NCBI GenBank assembly: GCA_024711345.1
Contig: JANJTA010000012.1
Span: 124,001 to 188,000 of the forward strand
Length of the DNA: 64,000 bases
Origin: Rhodanobacter sp.
GTDB taxonomy: Bacteria; Pseudomonadota; Gammaproteobacteria; Xanthomonadales; Rhodanobacteraceae
Reading direction: 5' to 3'
The position numbers and the translations under genes were made by a program. The number at the start of each line of letters is the position of its first letter. The first letter of the stretch is position 1. Shown here one piece after another: positions 33,169 through 42,124 of the stretch. The notes under the pieces are model-generated. The model made no database searches. It was given only the letters and a program-made list of their open reading frames with translations, and was not told the origin of the DNA.

Positions 33169-34184
33169 AAGGAATCGGCAGCAAGCCGTTGCGGCATCAG
33201 CGCACCGGCGCCGGCGCGCACCAGGTACTGCACGCTGAACATCCGCTGCGGGTCGGTCCACACGCGCTGCACGGCCAGCCCGGCGCGGGCGGCCAGCGCA
33301 GCGAAATCCTCCGGCGAATACTTGCAGCTGTACTCGACCTGGATCGCCTCGTCGGCGCGGAACGGCACGTTCGCGCGCCCCACTTTCACCTGCTGCTCGC
33401 GGCGGCTGACCAGGTGCGTCTCGATGCGCCCGGCCATCGGGTTGTAGTGCGCGCGGTGGGCGAACGCGGACAGTTCGAAGTTGCTGCCGATCTCGCGATT
33501 GAGCCGCGCCAGCATGTTCAGGGTGAACTCGGCGGTGACGCCGGCGCGGTCGTTGTAGGCCGCCTCGATCAGCGCCGGGTCCTTCTTCAGGTCCGCGCCG
33601 ATCAGGATGCCGCCGGCGTCGCCCATCTCGTTGCGCATCTTGCGCAGCAGCACGGCCGCCTCGCGGTTGTCGAAATTGCCGATGGTGGAACCGGGGAAAT
33701 ACAGCACGGTGCGCCGCGGCGCGCGCGGCGGGATCGGCAGCCGCAGCGGCTTGCTGAAATCCGCGCACAGCGGCTGCAGCGGCAGCCGCGGGAACGCCGC
33801 CGCCAGCCGCTCGACACTTTGCCGGAGCGGCTCGGGCGAAATCTCCACCGGCACGTAGGCCACCGGCTCGTGCAGGTGCTGCAGCAGCATGTGGGTCTTG
33901 TGCGCATTGCCGCTGCCGTACTCGACCAGCCGCACGCCACTGCCCAGCGCGTCGGCAATGTCGGCGGCGTGCTCGTCCATCAGCGCGATCTCGCAGCGCG
34001 TGAGGTAGTACTCCGGCTGCTCGCAGATGCGCTCGAACAAGGCCGAGCCGCGCTCGTCGTAGAACAGCCACGACGGCAGCCGTTTCGGTTTCGCGCCGAG
34101 GCCGCGCTGGACGACTTCCAGCAAATCGCTCGACGGCGGGCGGCGCTCGTCGTCGCTGAGGCCAAAGGGTTGCACACTGCTCAT
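33165..34184 (-). CDS. egtD: histidine N-alpha-methyltransferase EgtD
   Basis: A 339-aa SAM-dependent enzyme that trimethylates histidine to hercynine, the first step of ergothioneine synthesis. The DUF2260/EgtD signatures are LPSWLFYDERGSALFERICEQPEYYLTRCE and EYGSGNAHKTHMLL (SAM site; most members read GSGSxxKT). YFPGSTIGNF, GADLKKD and YNDRAGVTAEFTLNML follow. Its ATG overlaps the egtB stop (ATGA), so the two are coupled. The stop TAG belongs to the adjacent repeat. Confidence 0.96.
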   Translation of the reverse strand: MSSVQPFGLSDDERRPPSSDLLEVVQRGLGAKPKRLPSWLFYDERGSALFERICEQPEYYLTRCEIALMDEHAADIADALGSGVRLVEYGSGNAHKTHMLLQHLHEPVAYVPVEISPEPLRQSVERLAAAFPRLPLQPLCADFSKPLRLPIPPRAPRRTVLYFPGSTIGNFDNREAAVLLRKMRNEMGDAGGILIGADLKKDPALIEAAYNDRAGVTAEFTLNMLARLNREIGSNFELSAFAHRAHYNPMAGRIETHLVSRREQQVKVGRANVPFRADEAIQVEYSCKYSPEDFAALAARAGLAVQRVWTDPQRMFSVQYLVRAGAGALMPQRLAADSL

Positions 34185-35431
34185 CGGTCCTGTCCCAGTC
34201 GCAGCCCGGCAAATTGCCACCGAGCCTGGGGTGGAAAGAAATTGCGGTAGGTGGCGCGAATGTGATCGCGCGGGGTGGCGCAGGAACCGCCGCGCAGCAC
34301 CCACTGGCCGCACATGAACTTGCCGTTGTATTCGCCCAGCGAGCCGGGCAACGGGCGGAAGCCCGGGTAGCCGATGTAGGGCGAGGCGGTCCACTCCCAC
34401 ACGTCGCCGTAAAGCTGCTGCACGCCGCTGCCGGCGCCGGCCGCGCGCGGCTGGAAGCGCTGCGCGTCCTGCAGGTTGCCGTCGACCGCGACGCCCTGCG
34501 CCGCCGACTCCCACTCGGCCTCGGTGGGCAGCCGCGCACCGGCCCAGCGCGCGAACGCCTCGGCCTCGAAATAGCTGAGGTGGCAGACCGGTTCGTGCGG
34601 ATCGAGCGCACGCACGCCAGCCAGGGTGAACTCGCTGGCCAGATCGTCCTGCCAGTACAGCGGATGCTGCCAGCCTTCGCGCTGCAGCGTGGCCCAGCCG
34701 TCGGACAGCCACAGCCCGGGTTCGCGGTAGCCGCCTTCGCGCACGAAGGCCAGGTATTCGGCGTTGGTCACCAGCCGGTTGGCGAGCGCGTGCGGCTGCA
34801 GCAGGGTGCGGTGGCGCGGGGTCTCGTTGTCGAACGCGAAGCCCTCGCCGCGATGGCCGATCTCGACGATGCCCTCGCGGCCGGCGACGAAACGCAGCGG
34901 CACCGCTTTCGCGTCCGCCGGCGCGACGATCGGCGCGCGATACGCCGGCTGCAGCGGGTTGCACCAGAGCGCGTGCTTGATGTCGGTCAGCAGCAATTCC
35001 TGGTGCTGCTGCTCGTGCTGCAGGCCCAGCTCGACCAGCCCGGGCAGTTCCGCGTCGTCGCCGCGGTCGAGCAGCGCGGCCACCGCGTCGTCGATGCGGC
35101 GGCGGTAATCGCGCACCTCGTCCAGCGACGGCCGCGACAGCAGGCCGCGCTGCGGCCGCGCATGCATCGGGCCGACCGACTGGTAGTAGGAGTTGAACAG
35201 GTAATGCCAGGCCGGGTCGCGCGGCCGGTACGCCGGGTCGCGGCCCAGCACGAACTGCTCGAAGAACCAGCTGGTGTGTGCCAGGTGCCACTTGCCGGGG
35301 CTGGCGTCGGGCATCGACTGCAGCTGCAGGTCCTCGGCGCTGAGGCCGGCGCAAAGTTCGAGTGTCCGCCGCCGCACCTGCAGGAATCGCGCAGTCATGC
35401 CGGCAACGGCGGACGTATGCCAGGTCGTCAT
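34181..35431 (-). CDS. egtB: ergothioneine sulfoxide synthase EgtB
   Basis: A 416-aa iron enzyme joining a DinB-like four-helix domain to an FGE-sulfatase-like C-lectin domain. The iron ligands are probably H52 (HLAHTSWFFEQF), H139 and H143 (QHEQQHQELLLTDIKH). The FGE part ends with GGSCATPRDHIRATYRNFFPP. It forms the C-S bond between hercynine and gamma-glutamylcysteine or cysteine. egtA, egtC and egtE are not in the window, which is common in proteobacteria that use cysteine or a distant C-S lyase. The start MTTWHT at 35431 follows GGAAGG. Confidence 0.95.
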   Translation of the reverse strand: MTTWHTSAVAGMTARFLQVRRRTLELCAGLSAEDLQLQSMPDASPGKWHLAHTSWFFEQFVLGRDPAYRPRDPAWHYLFNSYYQSVGPMHARPQRGLLSRPSLDEVRDYRRRIDDAVAALLDRGDDAELPGLVELGLQHEQQHQELLLTDIKHALWCNPLQPAYRAPIVAPADAKAVPLRFVAGREGIVEIGHRGEGFAFDNETPRHRTLLQPHALANRLVTNAEYLAFVREGGYREPGLWLSDGWATLQREGWQHPLYWQDDLASEFTLAGVRALDPHEPVCHLSYFEAEAFARWAGARLPTEAEWESAAQGVAVDGNLQDAQRFQPRAAGAGSGVQQLYGDVWEWTASPYIGYPGFRPLPGSLGEYNGKFMCGQWVLRGGSCATPRDHIRATYRNFFPPQARWQFAGLRLGQDR

Positions 35432-35647
35432 GGGAATTTGCCTTCCGTGGCCATCGGAATGACCGCGTGAACCGGGATGTCGGATGCTGAAGTGCGGCAA
35501 CGCATGACCGCCAGCATGCCGCCTCAATCGTTCACTTATCGTGATACGCAGGTGGCAGATACTTTGCAGCCGCCCTGCCCGCTGCCAACATGCAACCGTG
35601 CCGCCGCATCGCGGCACGCACGTCTACGAACGGACGAGGTGACGCCC

Positions 35648-36094
35648 ATGAGAACGATCCTCCCCACCCTGTTGCTCGCGCTCGCCGCCGGCAGCGGCGC
35701 CGCGCACGCGGTCGAGGCAGCGCCGGCGCGCTCGCCGCTGCCGGCCGCCGACTGCATCGACACCACGCAGATCAACGAATGGCACATCGTCGACGCCCGC
35801 ACCGCCATCGTGCGCACCGGCCCGAAACGCTACCTGGTGACCTTGCAGAACGATTGCCCGCGCCTGGGCACGCCGCCGCCAGGACTGATCTTCCGGGCCA
35901 ACCCGTCCAACACCGTGGTCAATCGCGGCCGCATCTGCGGCGAAGTGGGCGAGACCGTGCATTCGCGCTACCAGCCGCCATGCGCGATCCAGTCGGTGCG
36001 CAAGATCGACAAGGCGCGCTTCGACCAGCTCAGCGCGCACGCGCTGCGTCACGGCAGCGGCGCGGAACTGCCCACGCGCATGCCGGAGCATTGA
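35648..36094 (+). CDS. exported DUF6491-like protein
   Basis: A 148-aa protein with a signal peptide at residues 1-22 (AHA-VEA). The body has four Cys (C36, C70, C96, C112 region) and the DCIDTTQINEWHIVDARTAIVRTGPKRYLVTL pattern seen in the DUF6491 family of Xanthomonadales exported proteins. It is probably periplasmic with disulfides. I do not know its function. The ATG at 35648 starts the signal peptide; upstream in-frame codons belong to the leader. A strong terminator follows. Confidence 0.8.
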   Translation: MRTILPTLLLALAAGSGAAHAVEAAPARSPLPAADCIDTTQINEWHIVDARTAIVRTGPKRYLVTLQNDCPRLGTPPPGLIFRANPSNTVVNRGRICGEVGETVHSRYQPPCAIQSVRKIDKARFDQLSAHALRHGSGAELPTRMPEH

Positions 36095-36115
36095 GCGCGA
36101 AGCCGGCCGCGCCGT

Positions 36116-36148
36116 GAAAAAGGAAAGGCCCGGCACGGCCGGGCCTTT
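36116..36148. terminator. bidirectional intrinsic terminator
   Basis: AAAGGCCCGG, loop CACGG, CCGGGCCTTT (36124-36148), with a TTTC on the plus side and CCTTTTTCAC on the minus side. It serves the DUF6491 gene (plus) and the Gly/His/Tyr-rich gene (minus). Confidence 0.88.
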
Positions 36149-36181
36149 CGCCATCGCATGCTGCCGGCGTGGTCGCCGGGC

Positions 36182-36604
36182 TCAATCGTCATCGTCGTCG
36201 TAGCCGTCGTCGCGGATGTAGCGCACCCGGTACGGGTCGTCGTACACCACCGTGCGCTCGACCACGCGGCGACGCACCACCGGAGCTTCCTCGTAGATCA
36301 CCGTGCGCGGCGGGGCGTACACCACCGGGGCCTCGTAGTACACCGGCGCCGGGCGCAGCGCATCGCTGACCAGGCCCGCCACCGCGCCGGTGACGATGGC
36401 GCCGGCGATCCAGCGGCCGCCGCTCCAGTGCCCGCCATGGCCGTAGTAACCGCCGTGGTAGCCACCATGGTAGCCGTGATAACCGCCACCCCAGCCGCGA
36501 CCGCCACGGTCGTGCGCCGACGCGCCCAGCGGCACCGCCACAGCCACCGCCACCGCCAGGCCGATAGCCGCCAGCCTGCCCGTCCTGCCGATGCTCTTGG
36601 TCAT
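36182..36604 (-). CDS. exported Gly/His/Tyr-rich protein with an acidic tail
   Basis: A 140-aa exported protein. The signal peptide ends in ASA-HD. A Gly-His-Tyr repeat region (GGYHGGYYGHGG type, about 33-58) is followed by a glycine-zipper-like hydrophobic helix WIAGAIVTGAVAGLVSDAL (about 64-82). Then come a basic/aromatic stretch and a run of terminal Asp residues. The His-rich part could bind metal; the hydrophobic helix may insert in or lie on a membrane. No family function is known to me. CGGAGA precedes ATG 36604. Confidence 0.78.
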   Translation of the reverse strand: MTKSIGRTGRLAAIGLAVAVAVAVPLGASAHDRGGRGWGGGYHGYHGGYHGGYYGHGGHWSGGRWIAGAIVTGAVAGLVSDALRPAPVYYEAPVVYAPPRTVIYEEAPVVRRRVVERTVVYDDPYRVRYIRDDGYDDDDD

Positions 36605-36666
36605 GATCGTTCTCCGTTGTACGGGGCGGATGCTCATCCGCTCACGCTTAATCTGCACTGAAGGGT

Positions 36667-38853
36667 TCACGTTTTCGGATGCGCGTTTTCCCAGGGGTTG
36701 ATCCCCGTCACGGCCTGGTGCCGGCGCAGCAGCCAGCAGCCGTGGATGTCGGCCCGGCGGGCGAAGTCGAACGGGATGCTGGGCGCGCTCCAGTCCTCGA
36801 TCTCGAAGTGCGCCTGGAGCGCCTCGCGGTCGAGCCTGAAGCGGCGGAAATTGTTGGAAAATACGATCACGCCGTCGCGGGTCAGCCGCTGGTGGCAGGC
36901 TTCCAGCAATGCCACGTGGTCGCGCTGCACGTCGAAGTCCTCGGCACGCTTGGAGTTGGAGAAGGTCGGCGGGTCCACGTAGATCAACCCGTAGTGGCCG
37001 CGGTCGCGCTGCAGGAATTCCATCGCGTCGAGCTGCATCAGCCGGTGACGCGCACCGCTGAAACCGTTCAGCACCAGGTTGCGCGAAGCCCATTCGAGAT
37101 AAGTCGCCGACAGGTCCACGCTGGTGGTCTCCAGCGCGCCGCCGGCCGCGGCATACACGCTGGCGGTGGCGGTGTAGGCGAACAGGTTGAGGAAGCACTT
37201 GCCGTCGGCCAACTCGCGCACCTTGGCTCGCACCAGGCGGTGATCGAGGAACAGGCCGGTGTCCAGATAATCGGTGAGGTTGACCAGGAACTTCAGGCCA
37301 TCCTCCTCCACCTCGATGAACTCGCCGCGCTGGTCGAACTGGCCGTACTTGGAGCCGCCCTTGCCGCGCTCGCGGGTCTTCAGCACGATGCGCTCGCGCG
37401 GCACGCCGAGCACCTCGCCGGCGACGCGGGCGATCTCGCGCAGGCGCAGCCGCGCCACGTCGGGCGGCACGTCGGCCGGCGCACGATATTCCTGGATGTG
37501 CAGGTGCTCGTCGCCATGCGTATCGCCGTAGACGTCGATCGCCGCGGCGTACTCGGGCAAGTCCTGGTCGTAGGCGCGCCAGCAGTGGATGCCCTCGCGG
37601 ACGAGCCGCTTGCGCAGATGCCGGACGTTCTTTTCCAGCCGGTTCTTCAGCATCTGCGCGCCGGCCGACAGCGGCTTCGGCTCGCGCGGCTTGTCGTCGC
37701 GCGGCTTCAGCTCGAACGTCAGCAGCACGGTTTCCAGCGCGCCGTTGTACAGCACGTAGCGCTTGTCCGCGTGCAGCTGCATCGCGCGGCCCAGCTCCAC
37801 GTCGCCGGCCAGCACCGCCGCGCGCCAGCCGGTGAAGCGCTGGCGCAGCGTGTCGCCCAATGTGCGGTACAGGCGCGGCATCTCGGCGCGGTCGCCCAGG
37901 CGCTCGCCGTACGGCGGGTTGGTGATGACCAGGCCGTGGTCGACGCCGGGCGGGGGCGCGGCGTGCGCCACGTCCTGCCGGTCCAGGGTGAAGAAGCCGG
38001 CCACGCCCGCCGCCTGCGCGTTGCGTTTGGCCGTCTGCACCATGCGCGGGTCGGCGTCGGCGCCGAAGAACACGCTGCGCAGGCCGCGCAGGCCGGTCTC
38101 GGCGCGCTGCGTCGCCTCGTCCAGCAAGCCGCGCCACAACGCGATGTCATGCTGCTGCCAGCCGAGGAAACCGAAGTATTCGCGGCGCAGGCCGGGCGCC
38201 ACGTCGGCCGCCATCAGCGCACCCTCGATCAGCAGCGTGCCGGAGCCGCACATCGGATCGAGCAGCGCGCCGCCGGCGGCGTACACCTCGGGCCAATGCG
38301 CACGCAGCAGCATCGCCGCGGCGAGGTTCTCCTTCAGCGGCGCCTCGCCCTGTTCCTCGCGCCAGCCACGCCGGTGCAACGGCGAGCCGGCCAGGTCCAG
38401 CGACAGCGTGGCGCGATCGCGGCGCACGCGGACGTTGATGCGGATGTCCGGTTCTTCGGTGTCGATGTTGGGGCGCGAACCGTCGCGCTGGCGGAACTGG
38501 TCCACCACGGCATCCTTCACCCGCAGGCCGATGAACTGGCTGTGGGTGAGCTTGCTCAGCGCGGTGCCGGCGTCCACCGCGAAGGTGGCGTGCGCGGCCA
38601 GGTGCGCGCTCCAGTCGATCGTCTGGACGCCGCGGTACAGCGCCTCGTCGTCGGCCGCGTCGAACTCGGCCAGCGGCAGCAGGATGCGGCTGGCCAGGCG
38701 CGACCACAGGCAGGCCCTGTAGGCGGTTTCCAGCGTGCCGGAAAAATGCGCGCCGGCCAGCGCCTCGCGCACGTCGCTGGCGCCGAGGGCGATCAGTTCG
38801 TCGCGCAGCAGGTATTCCATGCCCTTCGGGCAGGTGGCGAAGTAGTGACTCAT
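36667..38853 (-). CDS. rlmKL: bifunctional 23S rRNA methyltransferase RlmKL
   Basis: A 728-aa fusion enzyme. The N-terminal THUMP domain plus RlmL half makes m2G2445 (the N6/N2 motif NPPYGERLG near residue 315), and the C-terminal RlmK half makes m7G2069 (NLFAYTATASVYAA and VDPPTFSNSKR). Length and order match E. coli RlmKL (702 aa). It acts on the large-subunit RNA during assembly. Its ATG overlaps the stop of the upstream hydrolase gene, so both are translated from one mRNA. Confidence 0.97.
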   Translation of the reverse strand: MSHYFATCPKGMEYLLRDELIALGASDVREALAGAHFSGTLETAYRACLWSRLASRILLPLAEFDAADDEALYRGVQTIDWSAHLAAHATFAVDAGTALSKLTHSQFIGLRVKDAVVDQFRQRDGSRPNIDTEEPDIRINVRVRRDRATLSLDLAGSPLHRRGWREEQGEAPLKENLAAAMLLRAHWPEVYAAGGALLDPMCGSGTLLIEGALMAADVAPGLRREYFGFLGWQQHDIALWRGLLDEATQRAETGLRGLRSVFFGADADPRMVQTAKRNAQAAGVAGFFTLDRQDVAHAAPPPGVDHGLVITNPPYGERLGDRAEMPRLYRTLGDTLRQRFTGWRAAVLAGDVELGRAMQLHADKRYVLYNGALETVLLTFELKPRDDKPREPKPLSAGAQMLKNRLEKNVRHLRKRLVREGIHCWRAYDQDLPEYAAAIDVYGDTHGDEHLHIQEYRAPADVPPDVARLRLREIARVAGEVLGVPRERIVLKTRERGKGGSKYGQFDQRGEFIEVEEDGLKFLVNLTDYLDTGLFLDHRLVRAKVRELADGKCFLNLFAYTATASVYAAAGGALETTSVDLSATYLEWASRNLVLNGFSGARHRLMQLDAMEFLQRDRGHYGLIYVDPPTFSNSKRAEDFDVQRDHVALLEACHQRLTRDGVIVFSNNFRRFRLDREALQAHFEIEDWSAPSIPFDFARRADIHGCWLLRRHQAVTGINPWENAHPKT

Positions 38854-39377
38854 GCGGCGACCGCCCATCGGTCCAGCATCAGCCGGAATTGCGCGGCGAT
38901 CGTGTCCATGCTCGCGCCCAGCCGGTGGTCGTCGTCCAGCACCAGCAGCGGCAGGCGGCGCCGGGTGGCGAACGCGTGCACGCCCTCCGGCGGGCAGACC
39001 TCGTCGCGCCAGCCGTGGATCAGCAGCGTGGGCACGCCCTCGCGCAGGTCGAACTTGCGCGCGCAGCCGGGGATCTCGCTCGGCGTGGCCAGCAGCAACA
39101 AGCCGGCCACCGGCACGTCCAGCGAGACCAGGCCGGAGACGAACGCCCCCATGCTGGAACCGACCAGAAGGGGTGGCGCCTGCAGCGCCTCGATGATGGC
39201 GCGCAGGCGGGCGATCCGCGGCGCCACCGACGCGGCGTGGCCACGCGCGTCGTCGGCGCGGTAGTCCGGCCGCTGCGTGCGCCAGCCCAGCGACTCGGCC
39301 AGCGCGGCGAGCGCGCTGACCTTGGTCGCCTCCGGGCCGGACCCCGAGCCGTGCGAAAGAATGATCTGGCCGCGCAT
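38850..39377 (-). CDS. small alpha/beta hydrolase (KANL3/Tex30-like)
   Basis: A 175-aa minimal alpha/beta hydrolase. It opens with IILSHGSGSGPEATKVSALA (oxyanion loop). The nucleophile Ser is in VGSSMGAFVSG near residue 76, the Asp is near HGWRDEVCPPEG, and the His is in LDDDHRLG near 156. It resembles the COG3571/dienelactone-hydrolase-like group. The substrate is unknown. It is upstream of rlmKL with a four-base overlap; coupling to an rRNA methylase is unexplained. ACGGAGA precedes ATG 39377. Confidence 0.87.
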   Translation of the reverse strand: MRGQIILSHGSGSGPEATKVSALAALAESLGWRTQRPDYRADDARGHAASVAPRIARLRAIIEALQAPPLLVGSSMGAFVSGLVSLDVPVAGLLLLATPSEIPGCARKFDLREGVPTLLIHGWRDEVCPPEGVHAFATRRRLPLLVLDDDHRLGASMDTIAAQFRLMLDRWAVAA

Positions 39378-39467
39378 GGCGGTCTCCGTGAAAAAGAGCG
39401 AAAGGCAGGGTGTGCATGGTAACAGGCGGCGTTTCCGCCCCTGCCTGCCGCATGCGAGACTTGGCCG

Positions 39468-40022
39468 ATGCCGCCGACCATCCACGATCAGCCGTTGCCC
39501 TACGTCGAACTGCTGCCCGAGCGCCCCGCTGCGGCGGTCGAGCTGGTGGTGATCCACTGCACCGAGCTGCCCGACCTGGCGATGGCGCGCGAGTACGGCG
39601 AACGGGTGCTGCACGCCAGCGGCACCGGCAACAGCGGCCACTACTACATCGACCGCGACGGCACGGTTTGTCGCTATGTGCCCGGCACCCGCGTGGCCAA
39701 CCACGTGCGCGGGCACAACCCGAACTCGATCGGTATCGAGCTGGTCAACCGGGGCCGCTATCCGCACTGGTGGGATTCACGCCATCAGCAGATGGACGAG
39801 CCCTACCCCGAGGCCCAGATCGCCGCGCTGCTGGCGCTGCTGGCGCAGTTGCGCGACGAATTTCCCAAGCTGCGCCGGATCGCCGGCCACGAAGACCTGG
39901 ACACCGACCTGATGCCGGCCAGCGACGATCCCGCGCGGCAGGTCCGTCGCAAGCTGGACCCCGGCGTGCGCTTCCCGTGGGACGCCGTGGTGCCGGCCTG
40001 CGGCCTCGAGCGCCTGCGCTAG
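39468..40022 (+). CDS. N-acetylmuramoyl-L-alanine amidase, AmpD type
   Basis: A 184-aa zinc amidase of the Amidase_2 family. The zinc ligands are probably the His in VVIHCTEL (about 30), the His in VANHVRGHNPNSIGIEL (about 77-82) and the Asp of KLDPGVRFPW (about 164), with the catalytic Glu in GIELVNRG. There is no signal peptide, so it is cytosolic like AmpD, recycling anhydro-muropeptides. The AGHEDLDTDL segment is AmiD/AmpD-like. It precedes an AraC-type regulator by 30 bp, but no ampC/ampG is nearby. Confidence 0.9.
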   Translation: MPPTIHDQPLPYVELLPERPAAAVELVVIHCTELPDLAMAREYGERVLHASGTGNSGHYYIDRDGTVCRYVPGTRVANHVRGHNPNSIGIELVNRGRYPHWWDSRHQQMDEPYPEAQIAALLALLAQLRDEFPKLRRIAGHEDLDTDLMPASDDPARQVRRKLDPGVRFPWDAVVPACGLERLR

Positions 40023-40052
40023 ACTGCGTCTTCGTCCGTCCCGGCCCGCGCC

Positions 40053-40889
40053 ATGTCGGAATTCACCGTCCAGCCGCTGCTGCAAACGCCGCTCGTCGCG
40101 GCGCACGACGTGCACTGCCGCGGCGAATGCCGCCATCGCAGCACGGAGGAATGCGCGGCCGCCACCCACCTGGTCTTTCCGTATCGCGGCCTGTTCCTGC
40201 GCCACGTGGGCAGCACGCAGTCGGTGGCCGATGCCAACCACGTGCTGCTGTTCAACGCCGACCAGGGCTATCAGGTGAGCCACCCGGCGGCGGGCGGCGA
40301 TGCCTGTCTGTCGCTGTCGATCGCGCAGCCGCTGCTGCGCGAGCTGGCGCCGGCCGGCATGCTGCAGGAGCGCGACAAACCCGTGTTCCGCGGCCAGGCG
40401 CTGCGCATCGACGAGCGCGCCCAGGTGCTGGTGGCCTTGCTGTGCCACAGCCTGCGCCGCGGCAACATCGAACCGCTGGAAGCCGAGAGCCTGGCGCTGA
40501 CCCTGGTCTGCCGCAGCCTCGGCCCGCGCACCGCGCACGCGCCCGGCGCCAGCCATGCGCGGCAGCGGCTGGTGGACCGGGCCAAGCTGCTGCTGGCCAG
40601 CGACCTCACCCGGCGCTGGACGCTGGCGGAGATCGCGGCGGACATCGGCGGCTCGCCGGTCTATCTCACCCAGGCCTTCCAGCAGGTCGAAGGCATGCCG
40701 CTGTATCGCTATCACCTGCGCCTGCGGCTGGCCCGTGCGCTGGACCGGGTAGCCGACTGCGAGGACGTCGCCGCGCTGGCGCAGGACCTGGGCTTCTCCA
40801 GCCACAGCCATTTCAGCGCCGCGTTTCGCCAGGCCTACGGCCGCACGCCCACGGCATTCCGCCAGGCCGCGTTGTCGCGCTCGGCGTGA
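40053..40889 (+). CDS. AraC family transcriptional regulator
   Basis: A 278-aa regulator. The N-terminal about 160 residues are a cupin-like sensing domain with several His and Cys (AHDVHCRGECRHRSTEEC at 17-34), a pattern that could bind metal. The C-terminal about 100 residues hold the two HTHs of AraC/XylS (WTLAEIAADIGGSPVYLTQAFQQVEGMPLYRYHLRLR and DVAALAQDLGFSSHSHFSAAFRQAYGRTPTAFR). The TAGACT -10-like box at 40020 gives it its own promoter. It lies 84 bp upstream of a coupled three-gene unit it may control. Confidence 0.92.
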   Translation: MSEFTVQPLLQTPLVAAHDVHCRGECRHRSTEECAAATHLVFPYRGLFLRHVGSTQSVADANHVLLFNADQGYQVSHPAAGGDACLSLSIAQPLLRELAPAGMLQERDKPVFRGQALRIDERAQVLVALLCHSLRRGNIEPLEAESLALTLVCRSLGPRTAHAPGASHARQRLVDRAKLLLASDLTRRWTLAEIAADIGGSPVYLTQAFQQVEGMPLYRYHLRLRLARALDRVADCEDVAALAQDLGFSSHSHFSAAFRQAYGRTPTAFRQAALSRSA

Positions 40890-40973
40890 ATCGCTAAAGA
40901 TCCTGACAGCCGCCGCCGGCGGCCGGTGGTCTCCTGTGCCTGCCCGATCGCGGGCATCACCGGAGACTTGACC

Positions 40974-41117
40974 ATGCAAGCGAACGAAACCACCTGCGCC
41001 GCCTGCGACTATCCGCTCGACGGCAACGCCATCCAGGTCACCATCGGCGGCCGCACCGTCGAGGTCTGCTGCGAGGAATGCGCGCAGAAGCTGCGCGAGG
41101 CGGCAGCGAAGTCGTGA
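40974..41117 (+). CDS. double-Cys-knuckle miniprotein (CxxC...CCxxC)
   Basis: Only 47 aa. The Cys are C8, C11, C32, C33 and C36, placed as CAAC and CCEEC, with GGRTVEVCCEECAQKL resembling TRASH/YHS-like metal-binding sequences. It probably binds Zn or Cu. ATG 40974 has GGAGA upstream. Its stop TGA overlaps the GTG start of the hydrolase gene, so it is translationally coupled and real despite its size. The upstream AraC-type protein has its own Cys/His cluster, hinting at metal or redox sensing (inference). Confidence 0.85.
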   Translation: MQANETTCAACDYPLDGNAIQVTIGGRTVEVCCEECAQKLREAAAKS

Positions 41118-42124
41118 ACGGCGAAGCGTCCTCGCTTGCCGCACGGTTGGCGGCGCCGGGCATCACCCGGCGCCCCATCCTCGCCTTGTCCGCCGGCACG
41201 CTGGCTGGCGTGTGCGCGGGCAGCCTCGCAGGTGGCGCCCCGTCGGCGCCGATGGATGCGGTCAGCTTCCACGCCGCGCGCCGCTACACCGGCACCGTCT
41301 TCGGCCGCATCGTCCATGTCGAGCGCGGCAGCGGTCCGGCGGCATTGTTCCTGCACGGTTTTCCGCTCAACGGCTTCCAATGGCGCGGTGCGCTGGACCG
41401 GCTGGCGTCGTACCGGCGCTGCATCGCGCCCGATTTCCTCGGCATGGGCTACACCGAAGTTGCCGACGGGCAATCCTGCGCGCCCGACGCGCAGGTCGCG
41501 ATGCTGGTCGCCCTGCTCGACGCACTGCAGGTCGAGCGCGCCGACGTGGTCGCCAACGACAGCGGCGGCGCCGTGGCGCAACTGCTGCTTGCACGCCACC
41601 CGGAGCGCGTGCGCAGCCTGCTGCTGACCAATTGCGACACCGAGGAAGACAGCCCCCCACCGGCACTGCTTCCGGTGATCGCGCTGGCGAAACAAGGTCG
41701 CTTCGTCGACGCATGGCTGGGCGCCTGGCGCCACGACCACGCCCTCGCGCGCTCGGCCGCCGGCATCGGCGGCATGTGCTACGCCGACCCCGCACATCCC
41801 ACCGACGAGGCCATCGAGACGTACTTCGCGCCGCTGCTCGCTTCGCGACGCAGCCGCGAGGTCGCGCACGCGTACGCCATCGCGCTGGAACGCAACGCGC
41901 TCGCCGGCATCGGCCCCGCATTGGCACGTTCCCGCGTGCCGGTGCGCATCCTCTGGGGCAGCGCCGACACGATCTTCTCCGCCGCCAACCCCGGCTTCCT
42001 CGACCGCGCCTTCGGCCGCTCGCTGGGCGTACGCCGGCTCGCAGGCAGCAAGCTGTTCTGGCCCGAGGAACGCCCCGATGTGATCGCCGACGAGGCCCGC
42101 AAACTCTGGAGAACCACCGCATGA
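41114..42124 (+). CDS. exported alpha/beta hydrolase with an Asp at the nucleophile elbow
   Basis: A 336-aa hydrolase with an N-terminal RR-containing hydrophobic signal (TRRPILALSAGTLAGVCAGSLAGGAPSAP at about 18-46). The fold matches haloalkane-dehalogenase/epoxide-hydrolase-like enzymes: HGFPLNGFQWRG, and an elbow VVANDSGGA with D149 in the nucleophile place, as in QDWGG of dehalogenases. Whether Asp or the next Ser acts is uncertain. The start GTG 41114 overlaps the stop of the miniprotein gene and its stop overlaps the next ATG. The substrate is unknown. The RR signal would send it to the periplasm, if functional. Confidence 0.82.
   Translation: MNGEASSLAARLAAPGITRRPILALSAGTLAGVCAGSLAGGAPSAPMDAVSFHAARRYTGTVFGRIVHVERGSGPAALFLHGFPLNGFQWRGALDRLASYRRCIAPDFLGMGYTEVADGQSCAPDAQVAMLVALLDALQVERADVVANDSGGAVAQLLLARHPERVRSLLLTNCDTEEDSPPPALLPVIALAKQGRFVDAWLGAWRHDHALARSAAGIGGMCYADPAHPTDEAIETYFAPLLASRRSREVAHAYAIALERNALAGIGPALARSRVPVRILWGSADTIFSAANPGFLDRAFGRSLGVRRLAGSKLFWPEERPDVIADEARKLWRTTA

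Noticed and set aside
33165..35354. In-frame continuation that would fuse egtD to an upstream open frame.
   Set aside because: The upstream part is a shadow of egtB in another frame. The real EgtD starts at 34184 at the ATGA overlap.
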